A stretch of DNA of 64,000 nucleotides from Streptomyces cyanogenus (lineage in GTDB: Bacteria; Actinomycetota; Actinomycetes; Streptomycetales; Streptomycetaceae). Below, piece by piece: positions 7,434 to 15,838 of the stretch. Within the stretch, counting starts at the first letter, position 1; every line of letters begins with the position of its first letter. The stretch lies in NCBI RefSeq assembly GCF_017526105.1, contig NZ_CP071839.1:5657001-5721000 (forward strand), in the 5' to 3' direction. The translations under genes and the position numbers were made by a program. The notes beneath the pieces were generated by a model. That model saw nothing but the letters and a program-made list of their open reading frames with translations, was not told where the DNA came from and searched no databases.

Positions 7434-8474
7434 GTGAGCGAGGCACTCGCCGTCGTCGAGACCGCCGGGACGGACACCTCCGTCCCGGCGGTCTCGGGGG
7501 CACGTCAGTTCTGGCGGCGGCTGCGGGCGCAGCGCGCCGCCCTGGTCGCCGCGGCCGTCGTCGCGCTGCTCGTCCTGGTCGCGCTCGCCGCGCCGCTGCT
7601 CACCGCCCTGGAGGGCCAGGACCCCACCACCTACCACCCCACCCTGATCGACTCCGCGCGCGGAGGCGTGCCCATCGGCTCCCTCGGCGGCGCGAGCGCC
7701 GACCACTGGCTGGGCGTCGAACCGCAGACCGGACGCGACATGTTCGCCCGGCTGGTCTACGGCGCGCGGGTCTCGCTGGGCGTCTCGCTGGGTGCCGCCC
7801 TCGTCCAGGTCCTGCTCGGCGTCGCCATGGGCGTGGCCGCGGGCCTGGGCAACCGCTGGGTCGACCTGGTCCTCAGCCGCGTCACCGACATCTTCGTCTC
7901 GATGCCCCTGATGATCATGGCGCTCGCGCTGCTGGCCGTCGTGCCGGGCAGCTTCCCGCGGCCCGTCCTCGTCGCGCTGATCATCTCCCTGGTCTCCGGG
8001 TGGAGCACCACGGCCAAGATGGTGCGCGCCCAGACCCTCGCCCTGAAGAACCTCGACTACGTCGCGGCCTCCCGGCTGAGCGGCTGGAGCACCTGGCGGA
8101 CCGCCGTACGCGAACTGCTCCCGGGCCTCGCCGCCCCGGTCATCACGTACGCCGCGCTGCTGATCCCGCAGAACATCAGCGCCGAGGCGGCCCTGTCCTT
8201 CCTCGGCGTCGGCGTGAAGCCGCCCACCCCCTCGTGGGGCCAGATGCTGACCTCCGCCGACGTCTGGTACCAAGCGGCCCCGCAGTACCTGCTGCTGCCC
8301 GCGCTCGCCCTGTTCGTCACCGTGTTCGCGATGACCGTCCTCGGCGACGGCGTCCGCGTCGCCCTCGACCCGCGCGCAGCCTCCCGCCTGCGCATCGGCA
8401 CCGGCCGCAAGCGGGAGGCCCGCGCCCGGGCGGCCGTACCCGGCGGCGCACCGAGGAAGGAGGCGCGGCCGTGA
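7434..8474 (+). CDS. ABC transporter permease, DppC-like
   Basis: 346 residues; the GTG at 7434 lies four bases after the lipoprotein stop. Family features: a first membrane helix at about 35-58, a periplasmic loop with GVEPQTGRDMFARLVYGARV, and the inner-membrane permease core with five further helices. The EAA-loop region has YVAASRLSGWSTW. The conserved C-terminal part EAALSFLGVGVKPPTPSWG is diagnostic of DppC/OppC. It forms one half of the membrane channel with the DppB-like partner. Its stop overlaps the next start by four bases (GTGA), indicating translational coupling. The basic C-terminal tail is longer than usual. Confidence 0.92.
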   Translation: MSEALAVVETAGTDTSVPAVSGARQFWRRLRAQRAALVAAAVVALLVLVALAAPLLTALEGQDPTTYHPTLIDSARGGVPIGSLGGASADHWLGVEPQTGRDMFARLVYGARVSLGVSLGAALVQVLLGVAMGVAAGLGNRWVDLVLSRVTDIFVSMPLMIMALALLAVVPGSFPRPVLVALIISLVSGWSTTAKMVRAQTLALKNLDYVAASRLSGWSTWRTAVRELLPGLAAPVITYAALLIPQNISAEAALSFLGVGVKPPTPSWGQMLTSADVWYQAAPQYLLLPALALFVTVFAMTVLGDGVRVALDPRAASRLRIGTGRKREARARAAVPGGAPRKEARP

Positions 8475-9469
8475 GCGGCTTCACCGGCTTCGTCCTGCGC
8501 CGGGTCGTCGGCGCCGTGATCACCCTGTTCGTGCTCTCGGTGATCATCTACGTCGTCTTCTACGTCACCCCCGGCAACGTCGCCCAGATCACCTGCGGCC
8601 CGCGCTGCTCCCCGGCCCAGGTCCACCAGGTCGCCCAGCAACTCCACCTCGACGACCCGCTGTACGTGCGCTACTGGCACTTCCTGCAGGGCATCTTCGT
8701 GGGCCAGGACTTCTCCACGGGCACCTCCGTGGAGCACTGCGCGGCGCCCTGCCTCGGCCAGTCGTACCGGACCGACCAGCAGGTCACGGACATCATCCTG
8801 ACCAAGCTGCCGGTGAGCTTCTCGCTGGTGCTCGGCGCGATGGTGATCTGGCTGCTGCTCGGCATCGGCACCGGCGTGCTCTCCGCCTGGCGGCGCGGCC
8901 GGCTCTCCGAGCGCCTCCTGACCGCCATCACCCTCGCGGGCGTCGCCACGCCCGTCTTCGTCATCGGCCTGGTCCTGATGATCGTCGTCTGCGGCGAACT
9001 CCAGCTGCTGCCCTTCCCGCAGTATGTGAACCTCACCGACGACCCCGAGCAGTGGGCGTGGAACCTGCTGCTGCCCTGGCTCTCCCTCGCCCTCATCGAG
9101 GCGGCCAACTTCGCCCGGCTGACCCGGGCGTCGATGCTGGAGACACTGGCCGAGGACCACATCCGCACCTTCCGCGCCTACGGCGTCAGCGAGCGTGCGG
9201 TGATCGCCCGGCACGCGCTGCGCGGCGCGACGGCCTCCGTCATCGCCCTCAACGCGGTCACCTTCGGCTCCGCCGTCGGCGGCGCCGTCCTCACCGAGAC
9301 CCTGTTCGGCCTGCCCGGCATCGGCCAGGAGCTGGTGCACGCGGTGAAGGTCGTCGACCTTCCGGTGGTCGTCGGCATGGTCCTGGTGACCGGCTTCTTC
9401 GTGGTCCTCGCCAACGCCCTCGCGGACGTCCTGTACGCGGTGGCCGACCGACGGGTGGTGCTCGCATGA
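8471..9469 (+). CDS. ABC transporter permease, DppB-like
   Basis: 332 residues from the GTG at 8471 (AGGAAGGAGG just upstream). The first helix opens with FVLRRVVGAVITLFVLSVII, typical for DppB. It then has the long periplasmic loop, several helices, the EAA region (FRAYGVSERAVIARHALRG) and the terminal motif TETLFGLPGIGQELVHAV that marks this permease class. The periplasmic loop holds two unusual Cys pairs (CGPRC and CAAPC at about residues 39-43 and 90-94) that could form disulfides. It is the channel partner of the upstream DppC-like protein. The order permease C then permease B is the reverse of the enteric dpp operon. It overlaps the ATPase start by four bases. Confidence 0.92.
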   Translation: MSGFTGFVLRRVVGAVITLFVLSVIIYVVFYVTPGNVAQITCGPRCSPAQVHQVAQQLHLDDPLYVRYWHFLQGIFVGQDFSTGTSVEHCAAPCLGQSYRTDQQVTDIILTKLPVSFSLVLGAMVIWLLLGIGTGVLSAWRRGRLSERLLTAITLAGVATPVFVIGLVLMIVVCGELQLLPFPQYVNLTDDPEQWAWNLLLPWLSLALIEAANFARLTRASMLETLAEDHIRTFRAYGVSERAVIARHALRGATASVIALNAVTFGSAVGGAVLTETLFGLPGIGQELVHAVKVVDLPVVVGMVLVTGFFVVLANALADVLYAVADRRVVLA

Positions 9470-11082
9470 GCCCGGTGGAAGCGGCCGGCACGAGCCTCGT
9501 GGACGTGACGGACCTGACCGTCGAGTTCGGCGCCCTGCGCGCCGTCGACGGGCTCTCCTTCAGTCTGGCGAAGGGCGCCGCCCTGGCGCTGGTCGGAGAG
9601 TCCGGCTCCGGCAAGTCCACGGTCGCGGGCGCCCTGCTGGGCCTGCACCGGGGCACCGGGGCCCGGGTCGGCGGCTCGGTGCGGGTGGCCGGCACCGACG
9701 TACAGGCGGCCTCCGACGAGGAGCTGCGCCGGCTGCGCGGCGCCAAGGCCGCCATGGTCTTCCAGGACCCGCTGTCCTCGCTCGACCCGTACTACGCGAT
9801 CGGCGACCAGATCGCCGAGGTCCATCGCGTCCACGCGCGCGTGTCGCGGCGCGCCGCACGCGCGCGTGCCGTGGAGGTGCTGGAGCGGGTCGGGATCCCG
9901 GACGCGGCGCGGCGGGCCCGGTCCCGCCCGCACGAGTTCAGCGGCGGCATGCGCCAGCGCGCGCTGATCGCCATGGCCCTCGCCTGCGAGCCGGACCTGC
10001 TGATCGCCGACGAGCCGACCACCGCGCTCGACGTCACCGTCCAGGCGCAGATCCTCGATCTGCTGCACGGGCTGCGCGAGGAGACCGGCATGGGGCTGCT
10101 GCTCGTCACCCACGACGTGGGCGTGGCCGCCGAGAGCGTGGACGACGTCCTCGTCATGCGGCACGGCAGGGCCGTCGAGCGCGGCCCGGTCGGCGCGGTC
10201 CTGGCGGCGCCCGCCGAGCCGTACACCCGCGAGCTGCTCGACGCCGTCCCGCGCGTGGACGCCCGCCGGACCGGCTTCCCGGTCACCGGCGAGGTGGTGC
10301 TGGAGGCCGTCGGCGTGCGGCGCGAGTTCGGGCGCGGCAAGCGGGCGTTCGCGGCCGTGGACGACGTCTCGGTGACCGTCCGGCGCGGGGAGACCCTCGG
10401 TGTGGTCGGCGAGAGCGGCAGCGGCAAGACGACGCTCGGCCGCATGCTCGTCGGGCTGCTGGAACCCACCGCCGGCGGGATCCGGTACGAAGGAAGCCCG
10501 CACACCGGGGTGAACCCGGCCGTCCAGATGGTCTTCCAGGATCCCGTCTCCTCCCTCAACCCGCGCCGCAGCGTGGGCGAGTCCATCGCCGACCCGCTCC
10601 GCGCGCGCGGAGAGCGGGACGAGCAGCGCATCCGGGCGCGGGTACGGGAACTGCTGGAGCGCGTGGGCCTGGACGGGGCGCACCACGACCGCTATCCGCA
10701 CGAGTTCAGCGGCGGACAGCGCCAGCGCATCGGCATCGCGCGGGCGCTCGCCGCCGAACCGCGCGCCATCGTCTGCGACGAGCCCGTCTCCGCGCTCGAC
10801 GTCACCACCCAGGCCCAGGTGGTCGCCCTGCTCGGCGAACTCCAGCGGGAACTCGGCCTCGCGCTGGTCTTCATCGCGCACGACCTCGCCGTCGTCCGCC
10901 AGGTCAGCGACCGGGTCGCGGTGATGCGGCGGGGCCGGCTCGTCGAGTACGGGCCCGCCGACGAGGTGTACGACAGCCCGCGCGAGCCGTACACCCGGCA
11001 GCTCCTGGCCGCCGTACCCGCGCTCGACCCGGAGCTGGCGGCCCGGCGCCGCGCCGCCCGGCGCACACCGGCAGCGGCGTAG
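9466..11082 (+). CDS. ABC transporter double ATPase (DppD-DppF fusion)
   Basis: 538 residues with two complete nucleotide-binding domains in one chain. The first has Walker A GESGSGKST at 44-52, signature FSGGMRQR and Walker B LLIADEPTTALD. The second has Walker A GESGSGKTT at about 315-323, signature FSGGQRQR and Walker B AIVCDEPVSALD. Each domain ends with a PYTRELLDAVP or PYTRQLLAAVP motif typical of peptide transporters (oligopeptide C-terminal extension). It powers import by the two permeases. The ATG overlaps the preceding stop (ATGA). The operon appears complete and ends here. Confidence 0.94.
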   Translation: MSPVEAAGTSLVDVTDLTVEFGALRAVDGLSFSLAKGAALALVGESGSGKSTVAGALLGLHRGTGARVGGSVRVAGTDVQAASDEELRRLRGAKAAMVFQDPLSSLDPYYAIGDQIAEVHRVHARVSRRAARARAVEVLERVGIPDAARRARSRPHEFSGGMRQRALIAMALACEPDLLIADEPTTALDVTVQAQILDLLHGLREETGMGLLLVTHDVGVAAESVDDVLVMRHGRAVERGPVGAVLAAPAEPYTRELLDAVPRVDARRTGFPVTGEVVLEAVGVRREFGRGKRAFAAVDDVSVTVRRGETLGVVGESGSGKTTLGRMLVGLLEPTAGGIRYEGSPHTGVNPAVQMVFQDPVSSLNPRRSVGESIADPLRARGERDEQRIRARVRELLERVGLDGAHHDRYPHEFSGGQRQRIGIARALAAEPRAIVCDEPVSALDVTTQAQVVALLGELQRELGLALVFIAHDLAVVRQVSDRVAVMRRGRLVEYGPADEVYDSPREPYTRQLLAAVPALDPELAARRRAARRTPAAA

Positions 11083-11198
11083 CGCCCGGCGGCCGCGCCC
11101 GCCTGGCGTAACGTTTCGCGCTCGGGTGATCACTGTCTGGTCCCTTAGCGTGACGGAACGCGAGCCGCACGCGAAAGTTACGGCCGTTCACCCCTTTT

Positions 11199-11232
11199 GG
11201 TGGTGCGACGGACAACCGTCCGTCGCACCACC
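11199..11232. terminator. perfect 15-bp hairpin between ABC operon and glycan cluster
   Basis: GGTGGTGCGACGGAC (11199-11213), four-base loop AACC, and the exact complement at 11218-11232. It is preceded by CCCCTTTT and lacks a U tract after it on the + strand. It is most simply the terminator of the ABC operon, but it lies 117 bases after that operon and only 80 bases before the next gene, so an operator or leader structure is also possible. Confidence 0.55.
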
Positions 11233-11312
11233 GCCCTGTGCCTCTACGTTCGTCCCGCTGCGAGCCGCCGGGCCACCGGCGGCTCCCCAGACGGGAGATC
11301 GGGGGTGCACAC

Positions 11313-13070
11313 GTGCGCATAGGACTGCTCACCGATGGTGGCTATCCGTATGTGAACGGTGACGCCATGCTCTGGTGCGACCGGCTCGTGCGCGGACTCG
11401 AGCGGCACGAGTTCGACGTCTACGCGCTCAGCCGCAGCCGGCGCCAGCAGGACGAGGGTTTCGTCCCGCTCCCGCCCCAGGTAAGGCGGGTGCGTACGGC
11501 GCCGCTGTGGACGGCCGGGGACGAAGGGGTCGCCCACGGACGGCGTGCGCGCCGGCGCTTCGCCGAGTGCTACGGCGAACTGGTCGCGGCGATCTCCACC
11601 GCGGGCGCCGGCACCGTGGGGACCGCCGGGACCGTGACCGCCGGGGCCGAGGGTGCCTCGGACGCCGGGTCCCGGGACGCTTCCGACGATCTGGCGGACC
11701 GTTTCGGCAGCGCGCTGTACGGGCTCGCCGAACTCGCCCGCGAGACCGGCGGACTCGTCGGCGCCCTGCGCTCCGAAACCGCCCTCCGCGCCCTGGAACG
11801 CGCCTGCCGCGCCCCGCACGCGCTGCGCACGGCGCGCGAGGTCCGGGTACCCGACCTGCTCGCCGTCGCCGCACACCTCGAACGCGCCCTGCGCCCCCTC
11901 TCCCTGGACTGGTACGGCGACGACGGCCTCGGCGCGGACGACCTCTGCCACGCCACCGCCGGCGGCCCCGCCGCCCTCGCCGGCCTGCTCGCCCGGCACT
12001 TCTGCGACGTCCCGCTGCTCGTCACCGAGTACGGCGTCCACCTGCGCTCGCACTACCTGACCCTCGGCCCCGACACCGCCGCCCCCGTCGTCCGCGCCCT
12101 GCTCGGCGCCTTCCACGGCCGGCTCGCCGCCGAGGTCTACCGCGCGGCCGCGATCCTCACCCCGGGCAACGCGCACGCCCGCCGCTGGCAGGAACGGTGC
12201 GGCGCCGACCGCGACCGGATCCGCACGGTGTACCCCGGCATGGCGGCCGACCGCTTCACCGAGGTCGGCGAGGCCCCGGACCGGGCCGACCCGGACACCC
12301 TGGTCTGGGTCGGCCGCGCGGAACCCGCCAAGGACCTCTTCTCCCTGCTGCACGCCTTCGCCGAGGTCCGCAGGCAGCATCCCGGGGCCCGCCTGAGGAT
12401 CATCGGCGCGCCACCCTCCGACGCCGAGGACGCGGCCTATCTCGGCCACTGCCGGACGCTCGCCGCGCAGCTCTTCCCGGACGAGGCGGAGGGCGCGCAC
12501 GCCGTCGGCGACAACCCCGTCTCCTTCGAGGAGATCGGTGCCCCGGAGGCCCCGACGCTGCCCGACGCGTACGCCGCCGGAGCGGTCGTCGTCCTCTCCA
12601 GCGTCGTGGAGGGCTTCCCGATCAGTCTCGTCGAGGCCATGCTCTGCGGCCGGGCCACCGTCTCCACGGACGTGGGCGCGGTCGTCGAGGTCATCGGGGG
12701 CACGGGACTGGTCGTGCCGCCGCGCAACCCCAGGGCGCTCGCCGAGGCGTGCGTGGCGCTGCTGCGCGACCCCGAGCGCCGTGAGCGCCTCGGTGCGGCC
12801 GCGCGCGCCCGGGCGCTCGAACTGTTCACCGTCGAGCAGAACATCGCGGCCTACCACGGAATCTACCTGGAGATCGTCTCGCACTGCCCGGTCCGCCGGG
12901 TCGTCCTGGACGAGTCAGGCGAACCCCTGCCGTTCGCCACCCCGGCCGAGTCCCACGTGCCCGGACGCTGGACCGGCCCCACGGCCCGCGTCCTGCCCCG
13001 CAGCGCCCCCGCCTGGGCCACCGACACCCCGGCCCGCGCGACCCTGCCGACCACGGAGGGGGTCCGATGA
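11313..13070 (+). CDS. GT4 glycosyltransferase with DUF3492 N-terminus (PelF-like)
   Basis: 585 residues. The N-terminus RIGLLTDGGYPYVNGDAMLW fits the DUF3492 domain of PelF-type GT4 enzymes (about residues 1-250). The C-terminal Rossmann half has the donor-binding elements LVWVGRAEPAKDLFSLLHAF, RLRIIGAP and the EX7E motif EGFPISLVEAM. In PelF the canonical opening continues GGVSxW, whereas here it is NGDAMLW. PelF uses UDP-N-acetylhexosamine to polymerise the Pel polysaccharide; the substrate here is unknown. A cytosolic enzyme is predicted (no signal peptide). The GTG at 11313 is chosen because it begins the conserved RIGLLT motif with GGGGGT upstream. It overlaps the membrane-protein gene by four bases, starting a run of coupled genes. 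Confidence 0.88.
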   Translation: MRIGLLTDGGYPYVNGDAMLWCDRLVRGLERHEFDVYALSRSRRQQDEGFVPLPPQVRRVRTAPLWTAGDEGVAHGRRARRRFAECYGELVAAISTAGAGTVGTAGTVTAGAEGASDAGSRDASDDLADRFGSALYGLAELARETGGLVGALRSETALRALERACRAPHALRTAREVRVPDLLAVAAHLERALRPLSLDWYGDDGLGADDLCHATAGGPAALAGLLARHFCDVPLLVTEYGVHLRSHYLTLGPDTAAPVVRALLGAFHGRLAAEVYRAAAILTPGNAHARRWQERCGADRDRIRTVYPGMAADRFTEVGEAPDRADPDTLVWVGRAEPAKDLFSLLHAFAEVRRQHPGARLRIIGAPPSDAEDAAYLGHCRTLAAQLFPDEAEGAHAVGDNPVSFEEIGAPEAPTLPDAYAAGAVVVLSSVVEGFPISLVEAMLCGRATVSTDVGAVVEVIGGTGLVVPPRNPRALAEACVALLRDPERRERLGAAARARALELFTVEQNIAAYHGIYLEIVSHCPVRRVVLDESGEPLPFATPAESHVPGRWTGPTARVLPRSAPAWATDTPARATLPTTEGVR

Positions 13071-14665
13071 GCGACCTGGACAGCCGGACCACCGGCAGGG
13101 GCACTGGTCGGGCCTTCACGGAGGAACCCGTGGCGGAAGCGGCGGACGAGTGGGGCGGCCTGGGCTCTGGCGCGGGCGATGCGTCAGGTACCGGTCGCTC
13201 GGGTCAGGGGGGTGTGCCGGTCCCCGGGGGCTCGGGCGTGGGCTCAGGTGGGGGCGGTGTCGGGGGTGGTGTGCCGGGTGGCTCGGGTGCGCCGGTCGTC
13301 CCCGGGGTCCCGGAGGAGTTCGCCGGGCCCGGGCCCGGGTTCGCTCCGGACGGCAGCCTGAGCCTCCGCGAGCCGGCTGGAGCCGGCCGCGCCGGTACGC
13401 CCAGCGGTGGCGGCCCCTGGGACACGCGGTCGGGGGAGTGGCCGGCGGGCGACCCCGTACAGCAGAGAACCGGGCACGACCCCGGACCGCCGGCCGTTCC
13501 CGCTCCGCCCGGCCCTCGCGCCGCAGCGGAGGCCAGGTCCGAGCCGAAGCGTGCCACCGGCCCGCGCCGGGGCGCCGGTGACCCGGTGAAGGCCCTGCTG
13601 CACCGCCACCGTGAGCTGTGCGAGCGGGCCGTGGACCCGCTGGAGATCGCGGCGGGGCTGGAGGCGCACGGCGTCACCGACCGCACCGCCGCCCGCTTCC
13701 GCCACCGTGACGTGTTCTCGCTCGCCGAGGAGCTGTACGCGCGCGTGCCGCGCACCGCCGAGCCGCGCCCGGAGCCGGAACCCCTGCCGGTGCCCCGGAT
13801 CCGTGCCGGCTGGGCGCTGCTCACCCTCCTGCCCGGAGCGCTCGGCGCCGCCACGGTGACCGGGCTGCGGCTCACCCACGGACACCCCCGCCTGCTCGTG
13901 GCACTCGGCGGCCTCCTCGCCGTGGCCCTCGCCATGCGGGCGGCACTGCGCCACGGCCCGCTCGCCGGCCCGCCCGGCCCGCGCGCGTGGCGCACCGCGG
14001 CCGCCACGCGCGCGTGCACGCTCTGGCTGCTGGGGTACGCCCTCGCCGGCGACGGCCTCCTCCACACCCTCCTGACGGGCGGCCTCGACGCCCTGCCCAC
14101 CGGGACGCCGGACAGCCGCTGGCCCAGGGCCACCGCACCCGTGCCGGCCCTCCTGCTCGCCTGCGCACCGGCGGCCTGGTCCGCCCACCTGCTCGCCGCC
14201 GGTGCCCGCCGCAGGCTCGCCCGCAGCCGCGGCCTGGAGGAGTTCACGGTCGCCGCGAAACCACTGCTGGCCGGCGCGTTCGCCCTTTTCGTGGCCGCTC
14301 TCGCCGCACTGCTCGTACTGTGCGGCACCCTCCTGCACGAGCCCGCGGCCCTTCCGCAGGGCCTCGCCCTGGGCGTCCTGCTCCTGCTCGCCCGCCTGCT
14401 CACCGTGCACCGCCACCGGCACGCCCCCGCCCTCGCGCTGGGCGCCGCCGCGGCCACGGAAGCGGCGGCCCTCGCGCTGCCGGCGGCCGGCCGGGTGCCC
14501 GGCTGCGCCTTCCTGGCGGCCCCCGTCGAGACCCTCGTCGGTGCCTGGGGCGAGGCAGCCGTACCGTCCCTCGCCTGCGGCACCGCGGCCCTGGCCCTGC
14601 TGTGGCACGCCGGCCGCACCCTCACCCGGGCCTCGGCCCACGCGCCCACCGGAGCACCCGAGTGA
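13067..14665 (+). CDS. polytopic membrane protein with long disordered N-terminus
   Basis: 532 residues. Residues 1-170 are Gly/Pro/Ser-rich and predicted disordered. A small helical domain follows (about 175-235; VDPLEIAAGLEAHGVTDR and DVFSLAEELYARV), then about eight membrane helices between 245 and 515. I do not recognise a named family. The placement directly between a PelF-like glycosyltransferase (four-base overlap) and an epimerase suggests it helps polymerise or export the glycan, in the position that PelE/PelG-type membrane proteins hold in pel operons, but I see no sequence feature that proves such a relationship. Codon usage is normal for the window. Confidence 0.78.
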   Translation: MSDLDSRTTGRGTGRAFTEEPVAEAADEWGGLGSGAGDASGTGRSGQGGVPVPGGSGVGSGGGGVGGGVPGGSGAPVVPGVPEEFAGPGPGFAPDGSLSLREPAGAGRAGTPSGGGPWDTRSGEWPAGDPVQQRTGHDPGPPAVPAPPGPRAAAEARSEPKRATGPRRGAGDPVKALLHRHRELCERAVDPLEIAAGLEAHGVTDRTAARFRHRDVFSLAEELYARVPRTAEPRPEPEPLPVPRIRAGWALLTLLPGALGAATVTGLRLTHGHPRLLVALGGLLAVALAMRAALRHGPLAGPPGPRAWRTAAATRACTLWLLGYALAGDGLLHTLLTGGLDALPTGTPDSRWPRATAPVPALLLACAPAAWSAHLLAAGARRRLARSRGLEEFTVAAKPLLAGAFALFVAALAALLVLCGTLLHEPAALPQGLALGVLLLLARLLTVHRHRHAPALALGAAAATEAAALALPAAGRVPGCAFLAAPVETLVGAWGEAAVPSLACGTAALALLWHAGRTLTRASAHAPTGAPE

Positions 14666-14732
14666 ACTCTCCGCCACCGGCCCGGCCCACCGCCGGCGGC
14701 ACCCGCACCACCCCTTTGAAGGAGAAGACCAG

Positions 14733-14882
14733 ATGACCACCTCCCGAGCCGGAGCGTCCGGAGCGTCCGGAGCCTTTGCGAGCGCCGGAGTCCCCGCGAG
14801 CGCCGGAGTCTCCGGAGCAGCCGCACGAGCCGTCGAAACGGCCTGTACCACCGGTGCGCACACCCCGGGAGCCGACCGATGA
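14733..14882 (+). CDS. 49-aa Ala/Gly/Ser-rich small protein
   Basis: ATG at 14733 with GGAG 9 bases upstream; the TGA at 14880-14882 overlaps the ATG of the epimerase gene (ATGA). The peptide starts MTTSRAGASGASGAF, is made of SAGVP/SAGVS-type repeats, and has a single Cys near the end (ETACTTGAHTPG). I do not recognise it. It may be a genuine small protein or merely a ribosome feeder that couples translation from the membrane-protein gene into the epimerase gene. The good ribosome-binding site and exact overlap support translation. Confidence 0.45.
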   Translation: MTTSRAGASGASGAFASAGVPASAGVSGAAARAVETACTTGAHTPGADR

Positions 14883-15838
14883 GGGTCCTGCTGATCGGAG
14901 CCAACGGATTCATCGGCCGCTTCGTCGCCGACCGTCTGCTCGCCGACCCGGCCGTCCAGCTCACCGCGCTCGGCCGCGGTGACGACGCCGACGTCCGCTT
15001 CGACCTCGCCACCGGCAGCCCGGGAGCACTCACCCGCTTCCTCGACGCGGTCCACCCCGGAGTCGTCGTCAACTGCGCCGGTGCCACCCGCGGCGGCGCC
15101 CGCGAACTCACCCGCCACAACACCGTCGCCGTGGCCACCGTCTGCGAGGCCCTGCGCCGCAGCGGGTGCGGTGCCCGCCTGGTGCAGATCGGGTGCGGCT
15201 CCGAGTACGGTCCCAGCCAGCCCGGGTCCTCCACGGCCGAGGACGCCGTACCGCGCCCCGGCGGCCCCTACGGCGTCAGCAAGCTCGCAGCGACCGAACT
15301 GGTCCTCGGCTCCGGTCTGGACGCCGTCGTACTGCGCGTCTTCTCGCCGGTCGGCCCCGGCACCCCGGCCGGCTCCCCGCTGGGCCGCCTGGCGGAGGCC
15401 ATGCGGCGCGCGATGCAGTCCGGCGACGGCGAACTCAAGCTCGGCGGCCTCGGTGCCCAGCGCGACTTCGTGGACGTACGCGATGTCGCCCGGGCCGTGC
15501 ACGCCGCCTCGCTCTCCGCCGCGCAGGGCGTGATCAACATCGGCTCCGGCCGTGCCGTCCGCCTCAGAGACGCCGCCGCCGTCCTCGCGAGGGTGGCCGG
15601 ATACGGCGGTGCCCTCCACGAACTCGACGCCCCGCCCGGTCCGCTGCGCAGCGCCATCGGCCACCCCCGCACCGACTCGGAGCACCCGGCCCCGGTGGCG
15701 TACCCGTACCCGGACGGCTGCGGCAGCTGGCAGCAGGCCGATGTGCGCACCGCGCGCGACCGGCTCGGCTGGCGACCCCGGATCAACCTCGAAGAATCCC
15801 TGGCCGACATCTGGATGGAGGCGGCATGCCGCATCTGA
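14879..15838 (+). CDS. NAD-dependent epimerase/dehydratase (sugar-nucleotide type)
   Basis: 319 residues, extended short-chain dehydrogenase. The Rossmann glycine motif GANGFIG is at residues 7-13. The catalytic Ser region is QIGCGSEYG and the YxxxK pair occurs as YGVSKLAATE. The family would oxidise and invert or dehydrate a nucleotide sugar; a UDP-hexose/UDP-N-acetylhexosamine 4-epimerase would fit the neighbouring PelF-like transferase and spherulin-4-like protein. The specificity is inferred from context only. The start overlaps the 49-aa ORF and the end overlaps the next gene by 13 bases, so the cluster is translated as one unit. The C-terminal segment GWRPRINLEESLADIW is typical of the family. 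Confidence 0.88.
   Translation: MRVLLIGANGFIGRFVADRLLADPAVQLTALGRGDDADVRFDLATGSPGALTRFLDAVHPGVVVNCAGATRGGARELTRHNTVAVATVCEALRRSGCGARLVQIGCGSEYGPSQPGSSTAEDAVPRPGGPYGVSKLAATELVLGSGLDAVVLRVFSPVGPGTPAGSPLGRLAEAMRRAMQSGDGELKLGGLGAQRDFVDVRDVARAVHAASLSAAQGVINIGSGRAVRLRDAAAVLARVAGYGGALHELDAPPGPLRSAIGHPRTDSEHPAPVAYPYPDGCGSWQQADVRTARDRLGWRPRINLEESLADIWMEAACRI

Noticed and set aside
5579..7477. 632-codon minus-strand open frame over the ABC lipoprotein gene
   Set aside because: It is a long antisense shadow frame common in GC-rich DNA; the + strand frame has the signal peptide and family motifs.
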